A stretch of DNA of 64,000 nt from Pyricularia pennisetigena (lineage: Eukaryota > Ascomycota > Sordariomycetes > Magnaporthales > Pyriculariaceae), in NCBI RefSeq assembly GCF_004337985.1, contig NC_043742.1, positions 6,563,374 through 6,627,373 on the forward strand, given 5' to 3'. The first letter of the stretch is position 1. Every line of letters begins with the position of its first letter. The notes under the pieces are model-generated. The model ran no database searches, had not been told where the DNA came from, and saw only the letters and a list, made by a program, of their open reading frames with translations. The translations under genes were made by a program, and so were the position numbers. Of the stretch, positions 43,845 to 56,218 are shown piece by piece.

Positions 43845-44719
43845 TCACTTTGCGGAAGCAGTCTGCTTCCTTAACTTCTGCAAGGCAGCCTCCTTATTCT
43901 TAAGCTGCGTCTGCAGCGTACTCATCAGCGCCTGGGCCTTCTCCTGAGCCTTCTTGAGCCTCTCTACCTCGAGCTGCTCCGTGTCGCGGCTGAAAGGCTG
44001 CCCCGGCCTGTTGCTCAGGGGGATCATGGCGCTCCTCTCCAGCACCCCGCCCTCGGTCCGCACCCCGCCGGCAGCAGGAGCGGAGCCCTTGCCCTTTCCG
44101 CGGCTGGCGGGGGCTGGCGTGGGCAATGCGCCGCTCGTCAGGACGTCGTAAAACACCTCGTAGGGCTCGTTGAAGATCTGCTCCTCATAGGTCCAGGCCG
44201 TGACCTCGCCCGACGCGCGCATGGCGTCCTTTTCGGCGTCGGTCCGGCCGTACGGGTGCAGGCGCAGGTGGTGGTACAGTGTCTGCGGCTTCTCGCCCGA
44301 CTCGGGTACGTAGTAGAGCTTTATCGCGATCTCGAACTCGCCCCACCCCGTCTCGTTGACCACGAATGGCTTTCCGGGTTCGCTGTCGACCACTGCCGAA
44401 TGGTTAGTACCGCAAGCTGTAAACAACGCCAATCGCCCGGGACGCAAAGAGGGACAGCGCGGTGCAAAAGAGACGCACTTCGTATGTGGTTGGGAATCGA
44501 CTCGTGCAGCTTGAACTGCACCCGCTTCAGCCAGTAGGTCACATCGGTGTCCTCGACGCCCTTGACAAAGACCTGCCACGAGTGCGTGTGGTCGTCGGGC
44601 ACGCCGGGCGGCTTGGGGTTCTTTTCGTCGTCGAACGGTTTCGCTGTGGTCCCGTAGATGAAGGGCCGGTGTACCGAGGTACCCTTGACGCGCTTGCCCA
44701 GGTTGTTCTGTGGTGCCAT
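43845..44719 (-). CDS. yaf9: Yaf9-type YEATS domain protein
   Basis: Exons 44719-44479 and 44392-43845; about 262 residues. The donor is GTGCGT; the join gives PNHIRMVDSEPGK. The YEATS domain spans about residues 8-150: [44 protein letters not shown], the [17 protein letters not shown] signature and [13 protein letters not shown] Gly/Ala linker and a C-terminal coiled coil ([23 protein letters not shown]) follow. Yaf9 is shared by the NuA4 acetyltransferase and SWR1 remodeller and reads acylated histone lysines. Length and coiled coil separate it from Taf14 and Sas5. Divergent from the Coq11-like gene (507 bp). Confidence 0.93.
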
Positions 44720-45226
44720 GGTTTGGGGGGAGGGGGTTGGAAAATAGCGAATGTGATGGCCCTGCGGCTTCGCCTTGTGGGATGCGAAAAGAAATTCGCA
44801 GCCTCACCTTCTGCTATAATGCACCTGAGCACCCTGTTGGCTTACCAAAGTGGGGGGGAGATGGAGGTCCATGCATATTAAACACATTTTGCTTGCTCTG
44901 TCTAGAAGCTCCGATTTGTTGCGATGATGGAATTTGTGGGGTGGCGCGTCTCAATCGCCCCATTTTCATTCAACTTGGGTTGGAAGCTTGTCAATAAGCT
45001 GTCAGCCTTGTGATTCTCAAACATGCGCTTCAAGTCAACTTGTACATGGCGCCATGACGTAAACCATAAAGACTCATTCTCGGTCTCCTTTCCTTTTATT
45101 TCTGTGCACCTCGGATACCTTGTTTGATTCAATTGAGCAGCCAGGATCATCAGGGTCGTTTCAATTCTTGTCCAGCCTAAAGCGTGTACCCTACGCATCT
45201 ATCTTTAATAACCTCGTGTTCAAAAA
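44720..45226. promoter_or_regulatory. Divergent promoter of yaf9 and the Coq11-like gene
   Basis: A 507-bp interval between two start codons. No recognised site; the right end is a T-rich leader. Confidence 0.45.
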
Positions 45227-46174
45227 ATGTCTGCTGCCAAGGCTGGTGCCAAACGGCTGGTCGTCTGCGGAGGCAACGGCTTTCTCGGATCAAGAATCTG
45301 TAAATATGGTGTCACAAGGGGATGGGATGTTACTTCAATAAGGCAAGTTTATTTTTAAATCCTCAAGACATGCTGATGCCGGCCGGTTCACCGTTCCTTC
45401 TACTATTTCTCAACCCTTCCATCCAAACCATCCAAACTGACATCTCAGCCTTACGACAGCCGCTCAGGTGAACCGCACTGGGCCTCGGTGGGCCCGACGG
45501 CATCGCCGCCTCCGTGGGCTCACCAGGTCAGCTGGGAGCGGGCCGACATCTTTCAGCCCGAGGCCTGGGCTCCCCTGGTCAAGGGAGCCGACTATGTCGT
45601 GCACAGCATGGGCATCCTGCTCGAGGCCGACTACAAGGGCGCCATATCCGGGAGGGAGAACCCCGTCCAGGGGCTGAAGAAGGCCTTCGCGGCAAAACCC
45701 CCCTCGGACCCCCGCCAGCTGACCTACGAGATGATGAACCGCGACAGCGCCATCATGCTCGCTAGGGAAGCCTCCAAGGAGAACGTCGGGGCCTTTGCTT
45801 ACATCTCGGCCGCTGGCAACGCGCCCGTCCTTCCGGCCAGGTACCTCAGCACCAAGCGCGAGGCGGAGAGCACCATAGCTAGCGAGTTCCCCCGCATGCG
45901 CAGCGTCTTTATCCGGGCGCCATTCTTGTACGATACTTCAAGGCTTTTCACGGTCCCCATGGCGGCGCTTACGGGTCTCGGTACATTGTTCAACCGGTCC
46001 ACCGGTGGAGTCTTTGGGAGCTTCCTGGGCGCCGCAGCCATCAAGCCGCTCAAGGCAGAGGATGTCGCCGCCGCAGTGATTGAAGCTTTGAGCGAGGACA
46101 GTGTCCGGGGTCCGATCGAAGTGCCTGAAATTGAGGAGCTGGCCAACAAGGGCTGGAGGAAAGGCATGTTGTGA
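45227..46174 (+). CDS. coq11: Coq11-like mitochondrial NAD(P)-binding protein
   Basis: Exons 45227-45342 and 45460-46174; about 276 residues. The intron is GC-AG: the donor is GCAAGT, and the join restores VTSISRSGEPHW. The Rossmann glycine motif is VVCGGNGFLGSRI (residues about 13-25). VSWERADIFQPEAW, GADYVVHSMGILLE, the YISAAG stretch and YLSTKREAE (the extended-SDR YxxxK pair) follow. The C-terminal IKPLKAEDVAAAVIEALSED is also typical. Coq11 of yeast (YLR290C) is an atypical short-chain dehydrogenase-like protein of the coenzyme Q synthome at the mitochondrial inner membrane. It converges on syf2 with 234 bp between stops. Confidence 0.88.
45343..45459 (+). other. GC-AG intron
   Basis: The only GC-AG intron found in the window. 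The donor AG|GCAAGT otherwise matches the consensus perfectly, and the acceptor is GACAG. An earlier CTCAG (ending near 45448) precedes the used acceptor and is out of frame. The assignment rests on restoring the conserved SRSGEP segment. Confidence 0.75.
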
Positions 46175-46408
46175 AGAAACAGATCCAGGTGGAAACCTGG
46201 AACATAGTTAGGCCATGTTGTACATCATGTATTATTAGATACCCATCCAATCTCTTGCCGGCCAGCGAGCCTGCTTTACGCCATAATTTAAAATCATCCA
46301 GTACGCCATCCCAACCAATCGCCATGAGGTCGTAGTAAAATACTCTGGGAAGAGAAGAAAAAGAAAAAAAAAAAAAAAAAAAACAGAAGGAAACGAATCT
46401 CCATGGGC

Positions 46409-47287
46409 TCATATCATCGTGCCACGCTCGAAGCTTTCTCTGATCTCCGCAGTGTACTTGTTGTAGAACCTCGCCAGCTTTTGGTTGAACTGCTTGTTCT
46501 TGTCGTTGATATATGTGACGTCGTCATCCTCGCCGTTCTTGGCCATGCGGGCCTTTCTCTTCTTGGCCGCGACGTCCTCGGCTTTCTTCATGTCGTTGAC
46601 CAGCCTGTCGATGGCCTCCTTGTCGGGCTTGTTCTTGGCAAAGTTGGTAGAGTCGGTGGTGGAATAAAAGGTCCCCGCGCGATCGACGGCAATGAGCTCG
46701 CCGTCCTCGGTCTCGACGATATCCAGGGTCCCGGCGGCGGCGGCCTTTTCGATAGCGGCCATCTTGTCCTTTGCGTAGCGCTCCATGTCGGGAGGCATGT
46801 TTTTGAGCTGGCGCTTGTAGATCTTTTCGGCCTCGTGCCTGTAGTCCTGGAAGGCGTTGTTGTCGCGCGCCGCCTCCTTCTTCTTGACGCGCTTGTCCCA
46901 CCGCTCGCTCTCCTCGGCCGTCCAGTCCCAGGCCCGCTTCCGCTCAAAGTCGCCGCCGCTCTCCTCCACGTCCGCCTTGAGGATCTTGTGCGACGCGATG
47001 GCGTGCCGCCGGTGCAGCGCCGTCAGCTGCGACGGGTCCGACGCCTCCCGTCGCGACTCGGCCGTGGCCGCCTTGAGGTTCTGGTCCGAAGACGTCTTGG
47101 CCCGTGCTTGCAGGGCGCGGAAGCGGGCCATGCGTTCCGCAGCCGCCGTCTTGGCCGTGTTTCCCGGCTCCGGTGTGCTTATGGTGGTTGTCTCTTGGGA
47201 TGCATTGTCGGTGTTTGTTGTCGCCTCGTTGCCGGCGGGCTTTGCTTCGGCAACCGCAGCCGCTTCTGTTTGTGAGTTGTCGCCCAT
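46409..47287 (-). CDS. syf2: Pre-mRNA-splicing factor Syf2
   Basis: Single exon, 292 residues. The acidic, Ala/Thr-rich N-terminus is followed by AAERMARFRALQARAKTSSDQN, HKILKADVEESGGDFERKRAWDWTAEESERWDKRVKKKE and the C-terminal block DRLVNDMKKAEDVAAKKRKARM, DDVTYINDKNKQFNQKLARFYNKYTAEIRESFERGTMI. This matches the Syf2 family throughout. Syf2 belongs to the Prp19-associated/NTC complex of the catalytic spliceosome and links splicing to cell-cycle progression in yeast. A poly-A run (about 46361-46383, plus strand) lies just after its stop codon. Confidence 0.94.
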   Translation of the reverse strand: MGDNSQTEAAAVAEAKPAGNEATTNTDNASQETTTISTPEPGNTAKTAAAERMARFRALQARAKTSSDQNLKAATAESRREASDPSQLTALHRRHAIASHKILKADVEESGGDFERKRAWDWTAEESERWDKRVKKKEAARDNNAFQDYRHEAEKIYKRQLKNMPPDMERYAKDKMAAIEKAAAAGTLDIVETEDGELIAVDRAGTFYSTTDSTNFAKNKPDKEAIDRLVNDMKKAEDVAAKKRKARMAKNGEDDDVTYINDKNKQFNQKLARFYNKYTAEIRESFERGTMI

Positions 47288-48955
47288 TTTTTTGCGTCTG
47301 CTTTTTTTTATTTATCGATCGATTTTCTAGTCGGCAGGTCTCAATAGTCTGACTTGTCCGCAGTATCGTGAAGGCTGGGCTATGTTGGTGGGGAAATTTT
47401 ATGATGGTGAAGAGTTGCTACGTAAATCTACCCTTGCGCGAGCACCAAGAATGTCGTCCGTCGCCCTGGGACTGTCCACTGACAGCAAGAAAAGCCCCAC
47501 ATTTCCTTTACTTACTTACTACAGCCTCACGATTGAACTCAAAACTACTTTTTTTTATTTATTTACTTTATTTACTTTATTTTTTTTGCCACAAACTTCT
47601 CCGAGGCACAACGACTTAGTGATTCTGCATCGCCGACCGCTGAAGATGATTTATTGCATTGAAATAAGCAATCAAATCAAGCATCATGCAGCCTACCAGG
47701 GTGGACTCGCTTCTCTTCAAGGCGGCTGGCGTCAACTTACCCTGCATCGCCAGCCACCACTGATCAAGCTTGACTACGAGTAACACCGAGTCACACAATA
47801 CATTGTCGTCCTGGATGACGGGTAAGACAGTGGTTGGCTTGGGAAGTATCGAGCCAGATCGTCAGTGAAGCTAATTCAGATTAACATTCGACTTGTAATC
47901 AGGTTCTCGCGGAGAGAAACTCGTGTCCACCGACAACATTGCTTGGAGCAAACAGCTATGGCACCAACGTAGTGCTTCCGATGTCGATTTCAACCCTTGA
48001 GCAACAACCTTTTGCTTCATTCATCGCAGAAAAAATCAGCTTTTCAAGTGTCCCTGATACCATGCAGCTTGCGCGCAACACTAACTGTGTGTCGGTTTTC
48101 GGCATTGGTTTTCGGCAGTATACCAGTCGTCAATCGGTTACTTCCCAGGGATGTCTAAGAAGTCCTGATCTTCTCGTTAGTATTTGTCTGTCAAAGCCAA
48201 GTGGAAAAAGTTCCGGCAATGCTGTGCTAGTGGCGCCTCTAGGCCCGGCGAGACTTGATTGACAGCATCTACTCGCCCTCCTTGTCTGATTAGCTATTTC
48301 AAGTGCAAAACTTGTCCTACTTAGCGCCGAGGGCTCTCACCTGGCCTCCTGCAGCGGCGTGCTGCTGGGCCCGAATCTTTTAGAGTGGGCGTTTGACTTT
48401 GCTCATTCTGTCTTATCCAAGTTAAGTGCTTCTGCCCGGTTTTCGCCAGTTTGTTACACTCAATATTCCTCGTTTTCACCCTCCCATCATGCTGTTCCCA
48501 ACCCGAGGGATTGGTTCAGACTACTTTTTAGCGTCAGCCTTGCCCATCACACTTCCAAAACGTCATACAATACGAATGAAGTAGCTGGCATGTTTACTGC
48601 CCCATTGGGCCGGACCTGCTAGTCCAATGGGCGCGGCCTGTTCCTTACCATGTGCCCGAGACCCAAGCCTCCTCCTAACCTAGTTCAGTAAACTCCAGCC
48701 TGGTCCTCGGCCTCCTAGCTCTTACAGCTAAATCTATTGCTTGTAATTGCGCGGGCACTTTGAGCGGGTAGTTCCTACCGCAGTCATCTTTCTGTCTTGT
48801 TTAAAAACCCCCCCAAACCTAAGCTCGGTTACGAGCCTTTACTTTTGTGGTCGATCATATATTTCCCCCCAGATGGGTTATTCTGGAGGTAGCCTCCAGC
48901 GTGCAAATGTAGCCGCCGGCAGTGAGAAACTCTGGAAATCAAAGGGGCATAAGGC
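47288..48955. other. Intergenic region between syf2 and the kelch gene
   Basis: A 1.67-kb divergent interval. It has a TTTA/T-rich stretch (47550-47590) and paired inverted CCAAT boxes at 48601-48608 and 48624-48631 about 350 bp before the kelch ATG. No gene supported. Confidence 0.5.
48601..48631. promoter_or_regulatory. Inverted pair of CCAAT boxes
   Basis: CCCATTGG (48601-48608) and CCAATGGG (48624-48631) are perfect 8-bp inverted copies 15 nt apart, each with a CCAAT core, the binding site of the Hap/AnCF complex. About 330-355 bp before the start of the kelch gene. Confidence 0.4.
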
Positions 48956-51481
48956 ATGAGATCCTCTACATGGCGCCAGGGCAGGCGAGGCCCAGATTTC
49001 AGCCTCCAGTTGTATTCGGTGTTGTTATTCCTGGTGCAAATCTCGAATCAGCAACATGACCCAGTCAGAAACTTTTGCCGCAGATTTGGTCATCAAACGG
49101 CTATCATCGACCGCAAGCTTTATATCGATGGTGGCTTCATCAACTGGAGCCCGATGTCTCAGTACCCGGCCAATAAATCAAGTAAGTATACGGCAATGGG
49201 CCAGGTCGGTGCAAAACTCGAGGTCAAAACTACAGGAGCGGACCTGGCTGACATGGGCACATTAGACACTTGGCTACTATACCAGGATCTCGACTCTAGC
49301 AGCCCCAGTGGCATGCCTCAACTGTATGGTAACCTATCAAAAAACGAAAGCATACCCCAAGTCACTGGTGGAGTGCTTTGGGCAGATGACGTGAACAAGC
49401 GTTTGTATCTGTACGGCGGGGCCATCAACGATGCTTCGGAGCGACTGAACGCATTCGAGCTGTGGTCATATGATGTGATATACGACAAGTGGGACTCCTT
49501 TGGTCCCTCGAGAATCGGCATCCAGCGTCTAGCCTACGGTGCCGGTGTCGGGGTTTCTAGGACAGGGAAAGGGTGTGAGTAAATGCACAAAATCAGTCCT
49601 GCCCGGGTCTCGTGCTCAACAGAATCTTGAACAACAGATTACTACGGCGGATGGATGTCCAATGCAACCACTCCGGGTTGGAACGGCTTGCCTGCGGCAA
49701 CCTCGTATCTGGTGACATACGATTACGATTCAAACAGCTGGAGCAATGACACCGGCCCTGACGATATCCCGAGGGCAGAAGGCTCAATGGTCTTCATTCC
49801 TGCTGCCGACGGCGGCATGCTGGTGTATTTGGGGGGAATAACAGACTTGTCTGGAAACGGTACGGCGATTCAAGGGCAGTCCCTTGCCAAGATAATGCTC
49901 TTGGATGTCATCAACGCAAAGTGGTATATCCAGGATGCCAGTGGTGACGTGCCTGACATGCGCCGGCGGTTCTGTATGGACGTCACCTGGACCGCCGACA
50001 GATCAAGCTACAACATCTATCTCTACGGCGGAATGGGTATTGAGCCAGACAAACAAGCTGGCTTCGACGATGTTTACGTCCTTTCCATCCCCAGCTTCAC
50101 ATGGATCAAGCTCGAACCAAGGGATCGCAACGGCACAGGCAGATACCCCCATCACACTTTGACCTGCAACATGGTGCCGCCACGGAGCAATGACGAGTAC
50201 AGCGGAGCAGGAGGTGGTCAGATGCTGGTTATCGGTGGCACCTTTCCGCTGACACAAGATTGCGACACACCGACTCAATGGGGGACCCATAACCTAGATT
50301 TGGGGGCGCACGATCCATGGCAGATATATAAGGCCCACGGTGTGTCTTATGCGGTACCCAGCCGTGTAGTCTCAGTCATCGGCGGCGACGCTACCGGCGG
50401 TGCCACGGCTTTGCGACCAAGCAATGGATGGAACAACCCGGACCTGGGCGTCGTGATTACCCGGACCGGGCCGGTTTTGAGTGCGACGCGGTCGCCGACC
50501 CGATCTATTCCCACTTTGATCAACCAACCGGAAGCAACAACAATGAATGCAGGACAAATCGCCGGCATCGCGATAGGCACAGCGATCGCGCTCGTTGTGG
50601 CCATTGTCTCCGCTACAACCCTTATTCTGTGTCTCCTACGCAAGAGAAAGCAGAATCAACGTCAGCAACACCACGATGCTCCAATAAGCGAACAGCGCGG
50701 CATCGAAAACAACCATGGAGCCGAGTTGAGTTCGGATGGGCAGAGGTTCGAGACAGACGCGGTAGACAAAACCGGATGGGAGGCCGCCATGCAGTTCACC
50801 GCAACACCGGGAGAAGGTTCATCACCAGTGGAATCGTCGAACCCGCCCTTATCCCCTTTCCAGACACGACCCAGCAGTACACTGGCCCAAGATCGAGCCT
50901 CCTCGACGAGCCCGGGGCTTGATCCACCGCAGATAGCGGAGTTGGAAGGCACCATTGTCCCAATAGAACTAGTTGCAGGTTCTGTGGTCAACTCTGACGC
51001 AGGGAATTTAGAAGCTCCGATAGACAGGGACGCAGAAACCGACCGACGTCATAGCCCAGTACTAGGCGATAGTCAAAACCCACAACGGCAGCCTTCCATT
51101 CCGCCGGAAGACCACAGCCTACTGAGCCAGACGGATAGCCACGGCAATAGCGACGCGGTCTCGCCGCTCTCAGCACGCGGCCCTCCTCCACCATTCGACC
51201 CGCAGGAGCGGGGCTGGATACCACAGGTCAGTCGGTTGGAGATGCCGCTCCTACCGAGCACAAAGAGTAACCTGCCGCGAGGGTCGTGGCGGGTCTTTTT
51301 AGACGAGCATGAAGAGTTTAATCACAGTCCTCGGTCGATGGAGACTGTTGCATCTGGCCCCGGGGCGATGGAGACGCCATCCACCCCCGACCCGGGGGCG
51401 CAGAGCCTCCAACTCCGCGAAATATCCACCTTGCCGGACCTTGACACACCGCCTGTCGAGGAGAGAAGAGCAGCCAGATAA
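48956..51481 (+). CDS. Kelch-repeat single-pass membrane protein
   Basis: Exons 48956-49574 and 49638-51481; about 820 residues. The intron is 63 nt with GTGAGT and ACAG. A signal peptide or signal anchor lies near residues 16-34. A large extracellular region has kelch-type blades: RFGHQTAIIDRKLYIDGGF, GGVLWADDVNKRLYLYGGA, MVFIPAADGGMLVYLGG, NIYLYGG and HTLTC then MLVIGG; several Asn-glycosylation sites are present. One transmembrane helix follows at about 512-540 (AGIAIGTAIALVVAIVSATT then RKRK), and a 280-residue disordered cytoplasmic tail rich in Pro, Ser and Glu. This matches a common Pezizomycotina group of kelch cell-surface or cell-wall sensor-like proteins whose function is largely unknown. 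The start is taken as the first ATG giving a hydrophobic leader. Confidence 0.85.
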
Positions 51482-52058
51482 ATTTGATACAATAGACCGA
51501 GGCACTGCTGGCGAGATTTATAAGTGCTAGCCCACCGGCGGCAGATTTGCTAAGCGGAATAGGATGTTTTACTCATTATCTAGTAGAGGCCCACTGTAGG
51601 GTAGGTATTTCCCCGCGTTCACGACGATCTTTACGCAATTTCCTGAGTTCGCAGGAACCATAACGATAACGACAACCCACCTGTACCATACGTCTACCCA
51701 ACAGAATAAAAGTAAAAAGGGAGAGAAAAAAAATTGGACATACAGTCTCTCATCCGACGCCGGCCGAACGACCCGAGAATGACTAGGGTGGACGTCGGTA
51801 CCGGAAACGGAAAGGAAGGTGAAAGCAAGCGCGGGACGGAGACGGGTCAAGCTGCAGGTATATCCATCAGAACCAGATAAAAAACCACGATAGAACGACA
51901 CGAACAAAAAGATTTTTTTTTATTTTTTTTTGCTTCTTGCTCTAGTCTAGATCTCATTCATGCGTCCTTCACCGGTGTTGTTCATCTATGGATACCCGCA
52001 CCGGTGAGCTGGGGGTATTTGGATCGGAATGTCACCCGCGTATACGGCATCTGTCGCA

Positions 52059-52089
<31 letters not shown>
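51482..52089. other. 3' flank of the kelch gene ending in poly-T
   Basis: No gene. A T-rich stretch at 51910-51930 and a run of 28 T at 52062-52089 that immediately precedes the large repeat. Confidence 0.6.
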
Positions 52090-52092
<3 letters not shown>

Positions 52093-53423
52093 TCTGCAGT
52101 AGGTACTGCATGGGCTCAGGTCAGGACCCGATCAGATCAGATCAGGGTTGCGTTGACGAGTGGCAACAGTGTGGAAGCGAAAGTGGGTAGTGGATAACAA
52201 GGAAAAGAAAGAAAAAATCGGTAAGGGTTGTGTGCTTGTCGCGGCCGATGACGACGAAGGCGCCAACTGAGGGTTGTTACACAACACGATGGGAGGAAAG
52301 AAAGTTGGTAAAGGTGCCCTACAGGGGGTTACTATGTGATGATGTGAATGATGCAGTCGCCATAGCCATCTTTTGCGCACGCCATAAAACTCAAATGACA
52401 AGATACATAGACTCATTCGTCAGTGACAATAGGCAATAGGCAATAAGAAAAAGATTACAGTAGGACCAGTGTTACTTGCCAAAAGCAGCCGGCGACATGA
52501 ATGCTGTATACTCCCGTCATGATTCATTCTCTCGACATGTAAGACGTTCTAGCGAGGGGTTCATTGTGTGACGCTTGTCTTACACGACTATGGCGTGCCA
52601 ATAAAGACACTCACTGACATGTCTTTGTTCCGACTACTATTCTACGTGTCTCTCTGCCAGGCCACAAAAGTACCTTGATGGTCCCCTTTGGACCGCCCCG
52701 CGTTTTCCCCAGGGATGAGAAAGTTTGCTTGACGGAGAAGAAGCACTCATACGCATGGGCGATGGAAACGATCGATCATCAATTGGTGGGCGTCAAAGTC
52801 CCGTCATTCGGTTACGGAGTAGGATTTTTTGCTTCCTTTTTCTTTCGATTGTCTTGATTCGTCTCGCGTGCTAGCTCTTGCGCTTCGCATAAGTGGCTGA
52901 CGGGTCAAGCCCTGTTTCTTCTCTGCACTTCTTTTTTCTTCTCACGATGCTGATAAATTAAATGAACCGAGGACTAATCTTGGCATTGGGGTAAGTCTCT
53001 TGGTTGTCAATGTCCGACCAGCATCAAAACGTCCTCGTGGTCTTTTCTTTCTTTCTTTTTCCCTTTTTTCTGTTTGCTTCTTAGCCTGCCGGTATCGGCA
53101 TGTGTCGGTTTTTAGACGGCCAAGAAAACTACTACAAGAAAAAAAAAATCTATCTGAACCATGCAAAACCTTCCCCCCTACAATCCATGACAACAAATAT
53201 TAAGTACAAGCACGTAAGACATAAGATCCGAAAAGACCCTTGGACCCTTGAGGTTGTATGGTCCGGAATTGCGTTGTAGATAACGAAAGACGTAGGTTCC
53301 AAAAATAGGATAGGTGGGCCGGGTATTGAGTTTTTTTTTTTTTTTGCCGCTTCTTGGACGGTCAAATCCTCTCACGCTTTCTTTATCTTGAACATCCCGT
53401 CTCCAAGATACGAATCAAATCCC
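52090..53423. repeat. 1334-bp direct repeat, copy 1
   Basis: Matches 56263-57596 at a constant offset of 4173 bases, with no insertion or deletion even in internal homopolymers and no difference noticed. It starts directly after a 28-nt poly-T run and ends at the only N in the window (53424). It holds no open frame longer than about 95 codons and no recognisable domain. Either an uncollapsed contig overlap or a very recent duplication. Confidence 0.95.
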
Positions 53424-53424
53424 N
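53424..53424. other. Ambiguous base (N): likely contig join
   Basis: The only non-ACGT character in the window. The sequence on its left is a copy of 56263-57596, and the sequence on its right is unrelated to the continuation at 57597, so this position is probably an assembly junction. Confidence 0.85.
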
Positions 53425-53920
53425 TGCTGCGGGCTGCCACCAGCACCAGGTTGAGGTGATTATTTTGTTTTGGGTGCCAAAAAGGTGCTCACGCACGCCG
53501 CTACATCGCATCAGAAGGCAAAGGCACGCTACGCTGCACAAAAGGGTGGGTACCACCAACGGTCGTCCAATCTCTTGCCAGCCCTGGCGTCACTTTACTT
53601 CTAGACAACTACTTGCTCCTCTTTGGGACGGACACCGCGGGACCTGAGGAAACTAAACTCGTTTTGTGCCTCATCTGTCTGTCTTTTTTTCTTTTTTTCT
53701 TTCTTTTTTTTTTCTCTCTCCCTTTTCTTTATTCCACCTTAGTATTTTATTTATTGGGACGGCCTGACGTTATTAGGTACCTTGCTTAGGTTGCCGTCCT
53801 CAGCTTGTGTCCCTCCCTGGTTGCGTGTAATACCGCTCAACACCCACACCTATCCCTGCCCACTACTCTCGAAAAAGTCATAAAGCATCCCCCCTCTCCC
53901 TCCTCCCCCTTCCTCTCCAA
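53425..53920. other. Upstream region of the Ecl1-like gene
   Basis: About 500 bp of promoter and leader, with a long CT-rich tract (53680-53735) and C-rich stretch (53885-53910) before the ATG. If the N is a misjoin, promoter sequence further upstream may be missing. Confidence 0.5.
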
Positions 53921-55133
53921 ATGTATCTTTCCTCCAGGCGGAGATCGGGTCATGGACCATCAGTCACCACAGACGTCAAGAAGGTCGTATCCGTATCCGA
54001 ACACTCTCAGACCTCTTCCACCCGCTCCAAGCCATCATCATCCTCGCGACCAAACATGACGAGGCGAATAACACCCCAATCATCCCACAAGTCGGGAACC
54101 AGGAGTTCAAGAGATCGCGAGAGAGACTGGGATCGAGAACAAGAACATTGGTATGAAGAGCAAAGGGAAAGCTTCCCTCAATACTGGTAAGTGCACAATT
54201 TTCAGCTCTCGTCACCCAGCACCCTGAAATCTTTCACCTTGGAGGTCCAGATTCCCTCGTTCAGCCTGACTGGCTCGAGATCTGGCTGTCCCTCTCATGG
54301 CTCCCCGCCAAGCTACTTCCCCCTCCAGCTCAAGTGCGGAGACGTTGGGGTTGTCTCGGCAAGGATTGGCGCTGCTTAACCTGCATCTCCGGACTTGCCC
54401 CGGGACTCTTTCCATTTTTCCATGTGTCTATGTGTCTATATGGAGAGAATCTTGCTCAGCTAACCCGGTTTTAGCATGAGCTGTGAAAAGCAGTTTGTCC
54501 CACAGGACGATCGATTTTTATATTGCTCAGAAACGTAAGTGCGACCAACTTGTGTGGTACAAAGTGCCATGGCACACCTACGTCAGAAGTACAACGACTG
54601 ACGGGAATCACAGCTGTCGCGTTCACGACCATAACTCAAGTGCAGTAACGCCATCATCACAGCATTCTTCGTCGAGGTCATACGCCAGCCCCGTATCATA
54701 TGCGTCGGCAAACTATCCGTACTATTCTGTTGAATACTCGGAGTCGAGGGATATCATTCCTCGAGCATCACCATCGAGGCCCAGCTCGATGCACTACTCC
54801 CCACCAGCTACGTCGAGCATGGCATACCACGGCCCTGCGCTGTCGGCCTTGAGGTCTCTGTCCATTCAGGACGGCAGCCCGCCATCTCCCTCCACCACGG
54901 GCGTATATCACACTTACAACACGGCAGGCTCAGCCCGTGGTGCTCCAAGCCCTGCGACTTCATACTCGAGCAGACCCAACCCCAAGAAGGGCTATTCGTC
55001 GACATACGACAACAGCACATATTATGCCGACTACAGCGATGTGCCATCGCTTGATCGTCCACTTCCCCGTCGGGCCACCACATATTCGCGCCCAAAAAGC
55101 ATTGAGCTCGTTACACCCATGGTCAGCCGCTAG
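53921..55133 (+). CDS. Ecl1/2/3-type zinc-binding life-span regulator
   Basis: Exons 53921-54186, 54475-54534 and 54614-55133; about 281 residues. The donors are GTAAGT in both introns (288 and 79 nt), and the joins restore QYCMSCEKQF and YCSETCRVHD. The zinc module spans residues 88-112: C-x2-C, then C-x3-C in LYCSETC followed by R-V-H-D, with the middle part on a 60-nt exon. This is the Ecl1/Ecl2/Ecl3 pattern. Fission-yeast Ecl1 extends chronological life span and responds to zinc, sulphur or nitrogen limitation. Flanks are disordered: a Ser/Arg-rich N-terminus with RDRERDWDREQEHWYEEQ, and a Ser/Tyr/Pro-rich C-terminus. The gene lies between the two copies of the 1334-bp repeat. Confidence 0.82.
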
Positions 55134-56218
55134 AGCTCCATCGATACTTTGTTACCCTGACGATAGTACGACTTCAAACCTGCCGACGAAAATCTAGGAC
55201 GAATGTAGCGGGGGAGGCCATTTTAGCACAAGGTTGAATAGCACCCACGATTCACGATTACATGAACGAGGCAACATCTTGGATGACCATCAGGACGACT
55301 TTAGGATGCGCCGGTCGAGGCCGCCGTTTGACGACGCCGAGCGCTTGTCCGCGGCGTCTCTTTCAGCTCATGGAACCGGACGTAGCATATGCTGGGTGGC
55401 TGTCGATGCGCCAGGTGGCGTAAAGGGGAACATGGTGGGGTTGGATTCCCGGGGAGAAGCATCCTCCTGGGTACCATCTCAGTCCCGCTATGCAACCTCC
55501 CGTGCGGAGAGTTCATTTCGGAGAAGCTGGCTCGACTGACTGGGGCAACCTTTGTTCCCCGCTTCCCTCGACTCTAAACATGTGACTAGAGAGACAGGCA
55601 CATGCCCTCTGTTACCACCTTACTTGGATATGATCGCGATCCTTCTCTGCATTGCTGGAGCTTTGCAAACACGGGATTTAGAATATGGGGATTTTGGAGG
55701 AAAAAAAAAAGAATGCGATCGATTGGGAGGCCTAATCGAATCTGACCATTTTTTATGTTTTTTTTTTTTTTCTTTTTTTTTTACTTATCTCTGTTTTCTT
55801 TGTGGCGTTTCTACTGGGTCTGCTGATACAAAAAAGGCAGACGCTAGCATTATGATGTACTGAAGCATTTCGCATAAAGAGGCGTAAAAGGCATTGCTTT
55901 TACTCGGGCTTTTTGATTTCTCCTCATTTGTTACCATGGTTGCTTGGCAAGTATGGGCTTCCTTGTTACTATATGCGCACTACCACTACCACCTTGGAGT
56001 CGGGGAAGCATGGATCACAGTTGGATGTGATTCCGGGATTTTGTTTTGGTTATCATTTTTTTCATTCACTCATGGTCACGAGTGCGAGGTCCTGATTAAT
56101 ATGAAGAACATGCATCGAGTTGTCGTTGCCCCTCAACATCCAAATGTATTACCACATCTTGGCGAACATACAAACACATAGCCTCAATAGCCTCTGTTTT
56201 TTGCAAGGTACAGCGTGG

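Noticed and set aside
46403..47275. 290-codon plus-strand frame
   Set aside because: Antisense shadow of syf2, whose sequence matches its family throughout.
52132..53375. Several open frames of 60-94 codons inside the 1334-bp repeat
   Set aside because: Short, low-complexity and without any domain; they recur at 56305-57548 only because the DNA is duplicated.
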